Shown in pieces: positions 32,405 to 40,706 of a stretch of DNA of 64,000 nucleotides. How positions within the stretch are numbered: position 1 is the stretch's first letter; every line of letters begins with the position of its first letter. Source of the DNA: Spirochaetota bacterium (GTDB taxonomy: Bacteria > Spirochaetota > Brachyspiria > Brachyspirales > JACRPF01). The stretch is from contig JACRPF010000001.1 in assembly GCA_016214035.1 (NCBI GenBank), positions 1 through 64,000 on the forward strand, given 5' to 3'. Below the pieces are notes generated by a model. The model saw only the letters and a program-made list of their open reading frames with translations. It had not been told where the DNA came from and made no database searches. The position numbers and the translations under genes are program-made.

Positions 32405-35137
32405 TTACGAAAAGGAATAGCCTGATTTTGATTCAGTGTCGAGCACCGCTTTCGCGTGACGGGCGAAATGACCGCGCAGGTCATGTGTGTATGCCTCGAG
32501 TATCGTGCGTCCGAATCCGTCAGCATCACCCGCCATAAACAATCCATGCGCAAGATACAATTCACGGAGTGAACGGTTTCGCGCCAGTGTTTCAACATTA
32601 TCGCTATTGGCGGAATCGATTACGTCACGCGAGTTCTCCTGCACATGCCCCTGCATACCCGGAAGCTTCAATAAGTCCGCCAGCGCCCGTGTCAGCCGCG
32701 CATCGCGGAGCGTTCCGGCGGCAACGGCGACCGCCCGGCAATGTGAAAATGACGCGTCGGCGGTTAGCTTTTTGATCTTCGCTTCTATCACCGGAATCAC
32801 CGGAATGCCGGCGGCACCGCCCGAGCGGGCCAACGCGATGATGAGCGTGTCCATCCTGCTCATGCTTGCGCCGAACTGTCCCATGCCGCGGTAATTCCAT
32901 CCCTCATCCCAATCCTGTGCGCTGATCGTTTCCGCCAGGACCGGGGCAGCTTCCGGACGTCCCATCATCCCCAGTATCACCGCCGCATCGATACGCCGTT
33001 TAGATGCATCGTGAAGCGACTTGATAAGTATCGATTGACTTTCAGGATATGAAAAAAGAATTGCAACATTCTTTGCATTTTTCAGATCACCCTCCGCCGC
33101 GCACCGTACTGCTTCTGGGGTCAACGGGAATGAATCTTCATGCGTCAGGATATCCGGTGACAGATTGCCTATCGACACCAGCCGTTTCTGCAGCGCGCGT
33201 ATATCCAGATCCCGCAGGCGTTTCGAACCTTTCGCGGCTGTTGCCGCCGCCATGCCTGCGGCATAACCCTGGTTCTGCACGTCGGCCTGCATGCGGATAA
33301 CCGGCAGCGCATCGCGGTGCGCGCTTACGCCGAGTCCGGTGACGAGCACACCCTCAATGCCCCTCGGCAGCATGGAGCGGAACGGCACGTACGCCTGCAG
33401 TGCCGCATGATCGGGAACGGCCGTCATGAATAAGGGATGGATGATGAATCCATGCGTGTCAAAGTTACTCTTTGCGGTGACAATCGTATCGGGGAATGTC
33501 CGCTGCGCAAGGATATCAAGCGGCGACAGTTCATAATCGCCGTATATCTGACGGCGTTCGCGCGAGTTTACCATCGGCGAAACGTCGAAATCGTTTTTAA
33601 ATTTAGCACGCGCGTTGGCGAATGCATGCGATATGCCTTCGGGGTCGGTCTCATCGATGAAGGTGTGGTCGGAATTCGTAGTCCGCATACCGGGATTGGT
33701 GCGCGGCGAAAGGCCGGTTCCCTGTGTTGCGGCATGGTCCCTGCCAATCACACGGCACGGTGCCCCCGCGGCCGCGGCGATATCGGCATTGCCGGTAGCA
33801 TCCACCACGCATGACGTCTCAACAAGGCCGGCGCCGAACGGCGTTGCAACGAGAATGCCGTTCACGCGGTCACCGTCCATGCGCACGCCGAACGCATAAC
33901 TGCCGAACCATGACGCGCCGCCTGCATCCCTGAGCATGCGGCTGTATATGGCCGACTTCACCTCGAGATTCCACTGTGTGCCGGTGAATGCCGCATCAAT
34001 TTTTTTTACTTCATTATCAAGCTCTTTGGTGAATCCGGTGATATTGCCGTAATAATAGCTTGAGACAAATCCAATCGTCCCCACGCCGCCCAATCCGTGC
34101 TGTATATCCATCACTATTGTTTTTGAGCCGTCACGTGCAGCCGCTATCCCCGCGGGTGCGCCTCCGGTACCGCCGCCCACGACAGCCACATCGCATTTCG
34201 CCAGCAGCGGAAAAGCGGACGGGCTGATATCTAAATCGCCGGTCGACTGCCGGAGAAATGCCGGCGCAAACGAATAGTCTCCGTGCGCACCGGCGATACG
34301 CTTTGCCGGACGCTCGTGCGCGGCAGCCAATGCGCCGACACGTTTACCGAACGATTCCTGCACATCGCGGCGGTCAAGTGACTGCACGCTGGACAGGTTC
34401 AGCGGCAGAAGTCCGTTCAAGAGCATTATATCCGGCGCTGCTGAAAAGTCCGTATCTGAAACTGTGTTGTGAAGCGTCGTCCCGCAGAACACATCCGGAA
34501 CATCGGCGATGATATCGGCGGTGACAAATATCTTCCCTGAAAGCAGCGATGCACGGATCATATGTTCACGCACGACCGCTTCGCCGGAACGCGGAACGGT
34601 GAGCCGGTAAGCGTTATACGAAGACCCGCCATGACTGAACGGCGGATGCAGCTCTTCTGCCGCAGACTCGAAACCCGCGGGCACGCCGTTTGATATCACA
34701 TTCCAGTGCACTGTCGACGGCATTTCCGGACGCGCTGTCAATTGTATATTGGTAAGCCGCGCGACCGCGCCGTAACGCGATGCATCCACTATCGTCCTGC
34801 AGGTCACCGCAATGAGCGATGTGCGCGCGGCAAGAATGACGCCGCCCACCCGGCCGTCTTCATCACGGATGAGCGATACCGGCCGCATGAGATACAGGAA
34901 CGGGATGCCGGCCTGAAGCAGTGCGGTTTCCAGTTCGCGTTTGATGGAAAGTGGAGATACCGGCGGCTTGTTTTCCAACCATAGATTCAGCGCGCCGGCC
35001 GACTCTTCGCCGAAATAACTCAGGTCACTGACCACAAGCACGCGGCGCCCCTGCCGCTGTATCTCCAGCGCGGCCGCAACAGCACCCGAAGAGGCACCCG
35101 CCACGAGGACATCAACATCGCTATATATCGGTATCAT
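32405..35137 (-). CDS. Tandem FAD-dependent oxidoreductase with C-terminal HEAT-like repeats
   Basis: 910 residues. A first FAD fold opens the protein (DVLVAGASSGAVAAALEIQRQGRRVLVVSD, about 8-37). A second begins near residue 313 (CDVAVVGGGTGGAPAGIAAARDGSKTIVMD) with LGGVGTIGFVSSYYYGN after it, characteristic of the FAD_oxidored group found in PVC and related bacteria. From about 700 to 890 there are helical repeats consistent with HEAT repeats (AVILGMMGRPEAAPVLAETIS, DARLTRALADLLKLPG). No signal peptide, so it is probably cytoplasmic. The substrate is unknown; sugar or polyol oxidation is only a guess. ATG at 35137 with AGGAGC upstream. Confidence 0.82.
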   Translation of the reverse strand: MIPIYSDVDVLVAGASSGAVAAALEIQRQGRRVLVVSDLSYFGEESAGALNLWLENKPPVSPLSIKRELETALLQAGIPFLYLMRPVSLIRDEDGRVGGVILAARTSLIAVTCRTIVDASRYGAVARLTNIQLTARPEMPSTVHWNVISNGVPAGFESAAEELHPPFSHGGSSYNAYRLTVPRSGEAVVREHMIRASLLSGKIFVTADIIADVPDVFCGTTLHNTVSDTDFSAAPDIMLLNGLLPLNLSSVQSLDRRDVQESFGKRVGALAAAHERPAKRIAGAHGDYSFAPAFLRQSTGDLDISPSAFPLLAKCDVAVVGGGTGGAPAGIAAARDGSKTIVMDIQHGLGGVGTIGFVSSYYYGNITGFTKELDNEVKKIDAAFTGTQWNLEVKSAIYSRMLRDAGGASWFGSYAFGVRMDGDRVNGILVATPFGAGLVETSCVVDATGNADIAAAAGAPCRVIGRDHAATQGTGLSPRTNPGMRTTNSDHTFIDETDPEGISHAFANARAKFKNDFDVSPMVNSRERRQIYGDYELSPLDILAQRTFPDTIVTAKSNFDTHGFIIHPLFMTAVPDHAALQAYVPFRSMLPRGIEGVLVTGLGVSAHRDALPVIRMQADVQNQGYAAGMAAATAAKGSKRLRDLDIRALQKRLVSIGNLSPDILTHEDSFPLTPEAVRCAAEGDLKNAKNVAILFSYPESQSILIKSLHDASKRRIDAAVILGMMGRPEAAPVLAETISAQDWDEGWNYRGMGQFGASMSRMDTLIIALARSGGAAGIPVIPVIEAKIKKLTADASFSHCRAVAVAAGTLRDARLTRALADLLKLPGMQGHVQENSRDVIDSANSDNVETLARNRSLRELYLAHGLFMAGDADGFGRTILEAYTHDLRGHFARHAKAVLDTESKSGYSFS

Positions 35138-35349
35138 GACAGCTCCTGAAAATGACTATCCATCAATAGTAAGGTATTCACCCTGCAGCGTCAATGGATT
35201 TTGCTACGATGCTGCTGTACTTTTCTCCGATGAGCTTTTGCCGGAAAAAAGACAACAGGCATACCGTGAAAACCGTCATCGCACATGCGAAAACGATACA
35301 AACGATGCAGGATTCGACTGCTATGCTGCTGAAACGGATGTGATTGCGC

Positions 35350-35530
35350 CACTCCCTCCTGCCGGCCTCGGCTACGCTCGATCCATCGCCATTCCCCGCA
35401 TGTTCGCCTGCAGCTCACCGACGGCAGGGCAGGATAGCGCCGGATACATAGTGAAGGCCAACGCTCTTTTTTTCATTTGCTTTCAAGCAAGTGCATACCA
35501 AAAGACACAACGGCGTTCAAGCGTTTGAAC
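35350..35530. repeat. Dispersed intergenic repeat module, copy B
   Basis: Aligns with 14899-15060, with about 20 extra bases after CGCCATTCCCCGC. Ends with a perfect palindrome, arms GTTCAA (35515-35520) and TTGAAC (35525-35530) around GCGT. Relative to copy A, the outer pair changed from A-T to G-C on both sides, consistent with pairing being kept. Like copy A it lies between divergent genes. Confidence 0.7.
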
Positions 35531-35584
35531 TGCAATAACATGATTATAAACTACCTACATCCATTCACACCGCGCGTAAAGTGA

Positions 35585-35754
35585 GGAGGAAATGTGTTTC
35601 TTCGCACCGCGATTAATCTCAATAAGACAGAGCCTTACGTCATCTATAAATTGCGATAAATATTTGCGCGCACCACGATAGCGCGAATGCGACGAATCCG
35701 TCCAGGGAAGGACGGCTGAGTCGCATTCGCGGTGCGAAGAAATACATTTCCTCC
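35585..35754. other. Long nested palindrome upstream of the receiver-like gene
   Basis: Arms 35585-35612 and 35727-35754 are complementary over 28 bases with a single G-T pair as the only departure. Inside are two further stems: GCGAATGCGAC (35683-35693) with GTCGCATTCGC (35720-35730), and CCGTCC (35698-35703) with GGACGG (35710-35715). The inner stem overlaps the outer arm at 35727-35730, so the two folds compete. No coding potential is seen. Confidence 0.75.
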
Positions 35755-35783
35755 GAACGACAAGCGCGTATCCCCCGCGCTCC

Positions 35784-35812
35784 TTGACAAACCCGATATT
35801 GGGCTATAGATT
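35784..35812 (+). promoter_or_regulatory. Promoter of the receiver-like gene
   Basis: TTGACA (35784-35789) with TAGATT after 17 bp (35807-35812), or TATAGA after 15 bp (35805-35810). It lies immediately after the long palindrome and 35 bases before the start codon. Confidence 0.5.
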
Positions 35813-35847
35813 GTAGCAGTACACGGCAAATCCCCCGAGGAGTGTCC

Positions 35848-36495
35848 ATGGACGGCCGCATCGTATACCTGTTCCGCTGGATGAAAGCCGATAAACCGTT
35901 TTATCAATCCGGTGAGATAGTCATGATCGGCGAGAAGCGCTTTATGCCCCGCCCCCCGGATTCATTTCAGTCGCTCTCAACGGCGCTGCAGCTCATCGGC
36001 CGTAAATACCAGCATGTTACCATAATCCTCCTGACGATGGGGTTTGCCGGTCAGGAACTCGCCCAGCTCGATGCCTTCGTAAAAAAATCTACCTTTATCC
36101 GGGGCATGCGCGATATCAGCCGCCCCATCGGCAAAAACAAGGACGGCGGACCGCGGCGGGTGTTTCTCATCGGTTCATCAATGGATACGCTCAAGGTGCT
36201 CAAGGATACGCTGATACGTGAACACTTCGAGATAGTGGGCCTTGCGCGCTCCGAACCGGACGCCCTCAGGACCATTTACCGCATGAGCCGCAACATAGAC
36301 CTGGTTCTGATTGAAAAAACGAATGACCGCTCGCTGCAGGAAGAGACCATTAAAAGCGTCCGTTCCATGAGCGGCGGCATAAAAGTGCTTTCGTTCGGGA
36401 CTATAACCGACGCCCCGCTGTCGACGAACGGACATCTGGATCCTCCGTATACCAGAGAGATCGTGGTTGAGATACTCAAGAAGGTATATGCGTGA
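35848..36495 (+). CDS. Protein with a degenerate response-regulator receiver domain
   Basis: 215 residues from the ATG at 35848 (GAGGAG upstream). The first ~95 residues are unrecognised and hydrophilic. From about 100 the sequence follows a CheY-like pattern: RRVFLIGSSMDTLKVLKDTLIREHFEIVGLARSEPDALRTIYRMSRNIDLVLIEKTNDRS, then IKVLSFGT. The position of the phosphorylated Asp is Glu or shifted (DLVLIEKT), and the acidic pair after strand 1 is missing, so classical phosphorylation is doubtful. Such pseudo-receivers usually bind partners. The 3' end is followed by the PPC-domain gene on the same strand. Confidence 0.65.
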   Translation: MDGRIVYLFRWMKADKPFYQSGEIVMIGEKRFMPRPPDSFQSLSTALQLIGRKYQHVTIILLTMGFAGQELAQLDAFVKKSTFIRGMRDISRPIGKNKDGGPRRVFLIGSSMDTLKVLKDTLIREHFEIVGLARSEPDALRTIYRMSRNIDLVLIEKTNDRSLQEETIKSVRSMSGGIKVLSFGTITDAPLSTNGHLDPPYTREIVVEILKKVYA

Positions 36496-36571
36496 CGGCA
36501 ATACAGCGCGGGGAACTATAAACCGCGATACTGCGTCATACAAAAGAATAATGCATCTGCCGGAGGCGTGC

Positions 36572-38497
36572 GTGAAAACAAGATTACTCTTCATCGCAGT
36601 GATGGCATCCATCTCCCTTGTGTACCTTTCCGCACAACGTCCGCATGTGGGGTATATGTATCCGGCGGGTGTGCAAAAAGGCGGGACCGCAACGGTCACT
36701 ATCGGCGGCATGCAGCTTGAAGATGCGACTAATGTCATCTTTGACGGAAAGCTGATACCGGGCAATGTACTGTCGCTGACACGCGACCTTGACAAAAAAG
36801 AGCTGAACGGACTGAACCGGAAACGCGAGTATCTTGAAGGTAAGATACCCAAGACAACAGGCGCTGAAAAAACAGCACTTGAGAAACAGCTTGCGCGTGT
36901 GATGGCATATCTCGCCACCAGGGAAAAGATGCCCGAAGAACACGACATGAAGATGTATATGAAGGATATTGAGGCGAAAAAACAGCCCAACGCGCAGCTT
37001 AAGGACATGCTGCATCTTGAGGTATCGATACCGGCGGACGCGGCGGCCGGCAGACACGAACTGCGCCTCGGCGGAAGTGAAGGCGTTTCGGAACCGCTTG
37101 TATTCTACGTGGGCGCATATTCCGAGGTCATGGAAAAAGAGCCCAACGATGACAATGCCGATGCCGTGCCGCTTCCGGCATTCCCCGTGGTGATCAACGG
37201 GCAGATACTCCCCGGCGAGGTGGACCGTTTTCACTTCAAGGCTGTCAAGGGACAGAAACTGGTATTCACGGTGCTGGCACGCGCACTCATGCCGTATCTT
37301 GCCGATGCGGTGCCGGGATGGTTTCAGTCGGTACTCACCGTCTATGATAAAAAAGGAAAAGAGATCGCCTTTGCCGACGATTTTTATATCAATCCCGATC
37401 CGGTGCTCGCTGTTGTCATCCCCGCGGACGGCGATTACTATCTTGAGATCCGCGATTCCATCTACCGCGGTCGCGACGATTTCGTATACCGCATTACCGC
37501 CGGAGAGATACCGCTTGTCACCGGCATGTTTCCGCTCGGCGGCCAGCTCAACAATGCCACCACCGTATTGCTTTCGGGGTATAATCTTACGAAAAAAGAG
37601 ATCGCACTCACTCCCGCTGCTGCGCTTCCGGGAATAGTCACCATGCAGCTTGCCGATGATGTGGCGCTCAATGCCGTCCTCTTCCATGCGGACGATCTGC
37701 CTGAAATAACGGCGGTGACGAATGCTCCCGGCACACCGGTACCGGTGAAGACTCCGGTGATAATCAACGGACGTATCAACAAGCCGGGAGAGATCGATCT
37801 GTATACGTTCACCGCGAAAGCGAATGACCGCATCGCGGCGGAAGTTTTCGCCCGGCGGCTCGGTTCTCCGCTCGATGCGGGACTGCGCCTCACCGATGCG
37901 AAGGGTGCGCTTGTCATGAGCAACGACGATTACATGGACGCGTCGTCGGGCCTCACCACGCATCACGCGGACTCATACTTCGTCACGCAGATACCTGCGG
38001 ACGGCGTGTATACCATTGCGCTCCGCGATATGCAGAACAAAAGCGGCGATCTGTTCGCGTATCGCCTGCGCCTCTCCGCGCCCCGGCCGGACTTCAAACT
38101 CAGGATGACGCCGTCGAGCGTTGCGCTCCCCCTCGGCGGATCGGTGAAGGTGGATGTTTTTCTCCAGCGCATCGACGGGTTCGCCGGCGACGTTACGCTT
38201 ACACTCGACAAGTCAACGGGACTGAACATGGACTCCGCAGTGTTCTCCGGCACGAACACATCGATGAAGGTAACCCTTAAATCCGACGTCTTCGCCCGTG
38301 CACGGCAGTGTCAGCTCCTCATGAGCGCACAGGCCGTCATCGACGGAAAAACGGTTGTTCGGACGGTGCAGCCCGCCGAGGATATGATGCAGGCATTCGC
38401 CTATCGTCACCTGGTTCCCGCCGACGAATGCATTGTCACCATCGGCGCTAAAAAAGCCGCCGGTGCGAAGGATGGCGGTCCGGGTAAGAAGAAATAG
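36572..38497 (+). CDS. Secreted protein with PPC (pre-peptidase C-terminal-like) domains
   Basis: 641 residues from GTG 36572, chosen because GGAGGC precedes and a signal peptide begins there (MKTRLLFIAVMASISLVYLSAQ). A first sandwich domain (PAGVQKGGTATVTIGGMQL) and a charged helical insert (about 75-140) lead to two PPC-type domains. The first has EKEPNDDNADAVPLP, INGQILPGEVDRFHFKAVKGQKL and GDYYLEIRDSIY near 185-310. The second has INGRINKPGEIDLYTFTAKAND and GVYTIALRDMQ near 390-490. A further beta-sandwich and a Lys-rich tail follow. PPC domains are common in large secreted proteins of planctomycete-like bacteria. No catalytic domain is visible, so an adhesive or scaffold role is likely. 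Confidence 0.75.
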   Translation: MKTRLLFIAVMASISLVYLSAQRPHVGYMYPAGVQKGGTATVTIGGMQLEDATNVIFDGKLIPGNVLSLTRDLDKKELNGLNRKREYLEGKIPKTTGAEKTALEKQLARVMAYLATREKMPEEHDMKMYMKDIEAKKQPNAQLKDMLHLEVSIPADAAAGRHELRLGGSEGVSEPLVFYVGAYSEVMEKEPNDDNADAVPLPAFPVVINGQILPGEVDRFHFKAVKGQKLVFTVLARALMPYLADAVPGWFQSVLTVYDKKGKEIAFADDFYINPDPVLAVVIPADGDYYLEIRDSIYRGRDDFVYRITAGEIPLVTGMFPLGGQLNNATTVLLSGYNLTKKEIALTPAAALPGIVTMQLADDVALNAVLFHADDLPEITAVTNAPGTPVPVKTPVIINGRINKPGEIDLYTFTAKANDRIAAEVFARRLGSPLDAGLRLTDAKGALVMSNDDYMDASSGLTTHHADSYFVTQIPADGVYTIALRDMQNKSGDLFAYRLRLSAPRPDFKLRMTPSSVALPLGGSVKVDVFLQRIDGFAGDVTLTLDKSTGLNMDSAVFSGTNTSMKVTLKSDVFARARQCQLLMSAQAVIDGKTVVRTVQPAEDMMQAFAYRHLVPADECIVTIGAKKAAGAKDGGPGKKK

Positions 38498-38550
38498 GAG
38501 CGGTTTCCGAACGCACGGGATAGAGAATATCAGGATGCCCGCAGACCGCA

Positions 38551-38578
38551 TTGACGGAACATCGTCGCGGGATATAAT
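38551..38578 (+). promoter_or_regulatory. Promoter of the AraC-family gene, leaderless
   Basis: TTGACG (38551-38556), a 16-bp spacer and a perfect TATAAT (38573-38578). The predicted start near 38585 is 4 bases from the ATG at 38589, with no ribosome site. Confidence 0.7.
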
Positions 38579-38588
38579 AACCGCATGA

Positions 38589-39449
38589 ATGACGATGGAA
38601 ACAGCACTTCACGCACCTGATATGAAACAGGTCAACCTGCATAAACTCAGAAGCGGTTTCCCCGTCCGCATGCATTATTTCAACGGCGACCGTTTCGGCG
38701 AGCACAAGCACGAGTATCTCGAAATACTCATCGTCACCGAGAACGGCGGCAAACATATCGTCGACGATACGGAATATATACTCAAGCGCGGCGATGTGTA
38801 TCTCATCGGTCCGTATCACTCGCACGCAGGGGCCATGTATGCCGGTGAAAAACTTCATTACTACAATATAGAACTCATGCCCGAGGTTATCGTAGGTTAC
38901 GGCACGGGCGCTGACACAACGACACTTCTGCGGCCGTTCTATGACCCCATGCGCTTCGCGCCGGTGACGCTCGATGCCGACGACATGACACAGTGTGAAT
39001 CGATCGCACGGGTGATGCTTTCGGAGATTCAGCGGCAGAAGCCGTGTTATGAGGAATCGGTGACGCATCTTCTGACAGCGCTTCTTTCCATAATCACGCG
39101 TCATATGCCGATCAAGGAAAACACTTCCGAGAACGCCGTGCTCGGTGTGCTGCGCCTCCTCAATGACAATTTTCAGCGCGACATGGACAACACCGAGATA
39201 GCCGCAAAGGTGGAACTATCCGCGGTGCGTCTCGCGCAGGTGTTTAAAAAATCAACCGGCATGACGGTCCGCGACGCGCTCGTTCGCCGGCGTCTGGCCG
39301 AGGCAAAGCGTCTGCTCACCACCACCGACATCCCCGTCATCGAGACGATGATAGCCTCCGGTTTCAACGATGTGAGCTATTTCAACCGCGTTTTCAAGCG
39401 GAGCACCGGCCTTACGCCCTCGGCATACCGCGATAAATTCAGTCCATGA
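38589..39449 (+). CDS. AraC-family transcriptional regulator with cupin sensor domain
   Basis: 286 residues. The N-terminal cupin part shows HKHEYLEILIVTENGGKHIVDDTEYILKRGDVYLIGPYHSHAG, the usual effector-binding fold. The C-terminal AraC double helix-turn-helix reads LNDNFQRDMDNTEIAAKVELSAVRLAQVFKKSTGMTVRDALVRRRLAEAKRLL and ASGFNDVSYFNRVFKRSTGLTPSAYRDKF. It probably senses a sugar-derived ligand and controls the Gfo/Idh/MocA genes that begin 100 bases downstream. The mRNA is predicted to be leaderless or nearly so. Confidence 0.92.
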   Translation: MTMETALHAPDMKQVNLHKLRSGFPVRMHYFNGDRFGEHKHEYLEILIVTENGGKHIVDDTEYILKRGDVYLIGPYHSHAGAMYAGEKLHYYNIELMPEVIVGYGTGADTTTLLRPFYDPMRFAPVTLDADDMTQCESIARVMLSEIQRQKPCYEESVTHLLTALLSIITRHMPIKENTSENAVLGVLRLLNDNFQRDMDNTEIAAKVELSAVRLAQVFKKSTGMTVRDALVRRRLAEAKRLLTTTDIPVIETMIASGFNDVSYFNRVFKRSTGLTPSAYRDKFSP

Positions 39450-39508
39450 ATATTTCGAATTTGTCCAAGATTACATACGCCCTACTGCTTATCTTTTGAC
39501 TCAACAAC

Positions 39509-39530
39509 GTCATACAAGCGTTTGTATGAC
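39509..39530. promoter_or_regulatory. Perfect palindrome upstream of the first Gfo/Idh/MocA gene
   Basis: Nine-base arms GTCATACAA (39509-39517) and TTGTATGAC (39522-39530) flank GCGT. The CAAGCGTTTG centre resembles LacI-family operators, and the same ten bases form the centre of the palindrome that ends repeat B (35518-35527). It lies 18 bases before the start codon and overlaps the likely leader, so it could be an operator or an RNA hairpin. Confidence 0.55.
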
Positions 39531-39548
39531 ATGTCAAAGGAGCAAGGC

Positions 39549-40601
39549 ATGAAACTCAAAGTAGGCATCATCGGCGTGGGCGGCATAGCCAAAACGCATG
39601 TACCGGGCTGGCAGGCGTCACCGGACACCGAGATCGTCGCCGCAAGCGACATCGTCGAGGATACGGTGAAGAAATTCGCGGCCGACAACAAGATCCCGAA
39701 ATATTCCACCAAGGCAGAGGATATCATCAACGACCCTGATATCGACATCATCGATGTCTGTACACCCAACAATTATCACGCCCCGCTCTCCATCGCGGCG
39801 CTCAACGCGGGCAAGAATGTGATCTGTGAAAAACCGCTCGCCGCCACGCCGAAAGAGATATTCGAGATGATAGCTGCACGCGACAAGTCGAAGAAGATGC
39901 TCATGACAGCACAGCACTTCCGTTTCCGCGGCAACTCGAAAGCGATGAAGCGGGAGATCGAGACCGGCGCTCTCGGCGATATCTATCACGCGCGAAGCTG
40001 GATGATACGCCGCGCTGCGGTGCCCACGCGTCCCGGTTTTGTGATGAAAAAGCATTCAAGCGGCGGACCCTGCATCGACATCGGCGTTCACATACTCGAC
40101 CTCACGCTCTGGCTTATGGGGAACCCCAAACCGGTGAGCGTATCCGGCACGGCGAAAGCGAAACTCGCGCACACACCCGGCGCGTTCAGCGTCTGGGGCG
40201 GCGCCGCCATTCCGAAGGAATTCGACGTTGAGGATTACGCCACCGCGTTCGTGCGCTTCGACACCGGCGCAACGCTCATGCTCGAAGTGAGCTGGATGAT
40301 GCATCACCCCACCGAGGGCGAGGACATGCAGATGTGGCTGTACGGCACCAAGGGCGGCTGTCACTGGCCCAAGTGCGAGATCTATCAGACCAACTACGAG
40401 ACGAAACAGCTCTACGACCGGTCGCTCAAATATACCAAGGACGCGCTCGAGCCGCACGCGCAGGAATGCGTTGAGTTCGCCGAGGCCATTGTCAGCGGGA
40501 AACCGTCACCGGTACCTGCGGAACAGTCGCTCGCGGTGATGAGCATTCTTGACGGCGTCTACCGGAGTGCAGTTTCGAATGCCGAAGTACGGCTTGATTA
40601 G
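39549..40601 (+). CDS. Gfo/Idh/MocA-family oxidoreductase
   Basis: 350 residues from the ATG at 39549 (AAAGGAG upstream). KVGIIGVGGIAKTHVPG (4-20) is the NAD(P)-binding loop. ICEKPLAATPKE holds the family's EKP lysine motif. GGPCIDIGVHILDLTLWLMG carries the D-x-x-x-H pair of the active site. Family members oxidise or epimerise sugars and inositols using NAD(P). It is the first of three paralogues on plus strand, which suggests sequential steps on a sugar derivative. The specific substrate is not readable. Confidence 0.92.
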   Translation: MKLKVGIIGVGGIAKTHVPGWQASPDTEIVAASDIVEDTVKKFAADNKIPKYSTKAEDIINDPDIDIIDVCTPNNYHAPLSIAALNAGKNVICEKPLAATPKEIFEMIAARDKSKKMLMTAQHFRFRGNSKAMKREIETGALGDIYHARSWMIRRAAVPTRPGFVMKKHSSGGPCIDIGVHILDLTLWLMGNPKPVSVSGTAKAKLAHTPGAFSVWGGAAIPKEFDVEDYATAFVRFDTGATLMLEVSWMMHHPTEGEDMQMWLYGTKGGCHWPKCEIYQTNYETKQLYDRSLKYTKDALEPHAQECVEFAEAIVSGKPSPVPAEQSLAVMSILDGVYRSAVSNAEVRLD

Positions 40602-40706
40602 AACCGCGGCGGCAGTATAATCTCGGTACGTTGTGCTTTCGGGCATTACGAATAAAACTATGGCCGGTTCATTTGAAAAAATGAAGCGGGAACAAGGAGC
40701 ATTGTT

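Noticed and set aside
35585-35754. Integron attC site or retron RNA as explanation of the large palindromes
   Set aside because: No integrase, gene cassette array or reverse transcriptase is present, and the core sites expected of attC were not found.
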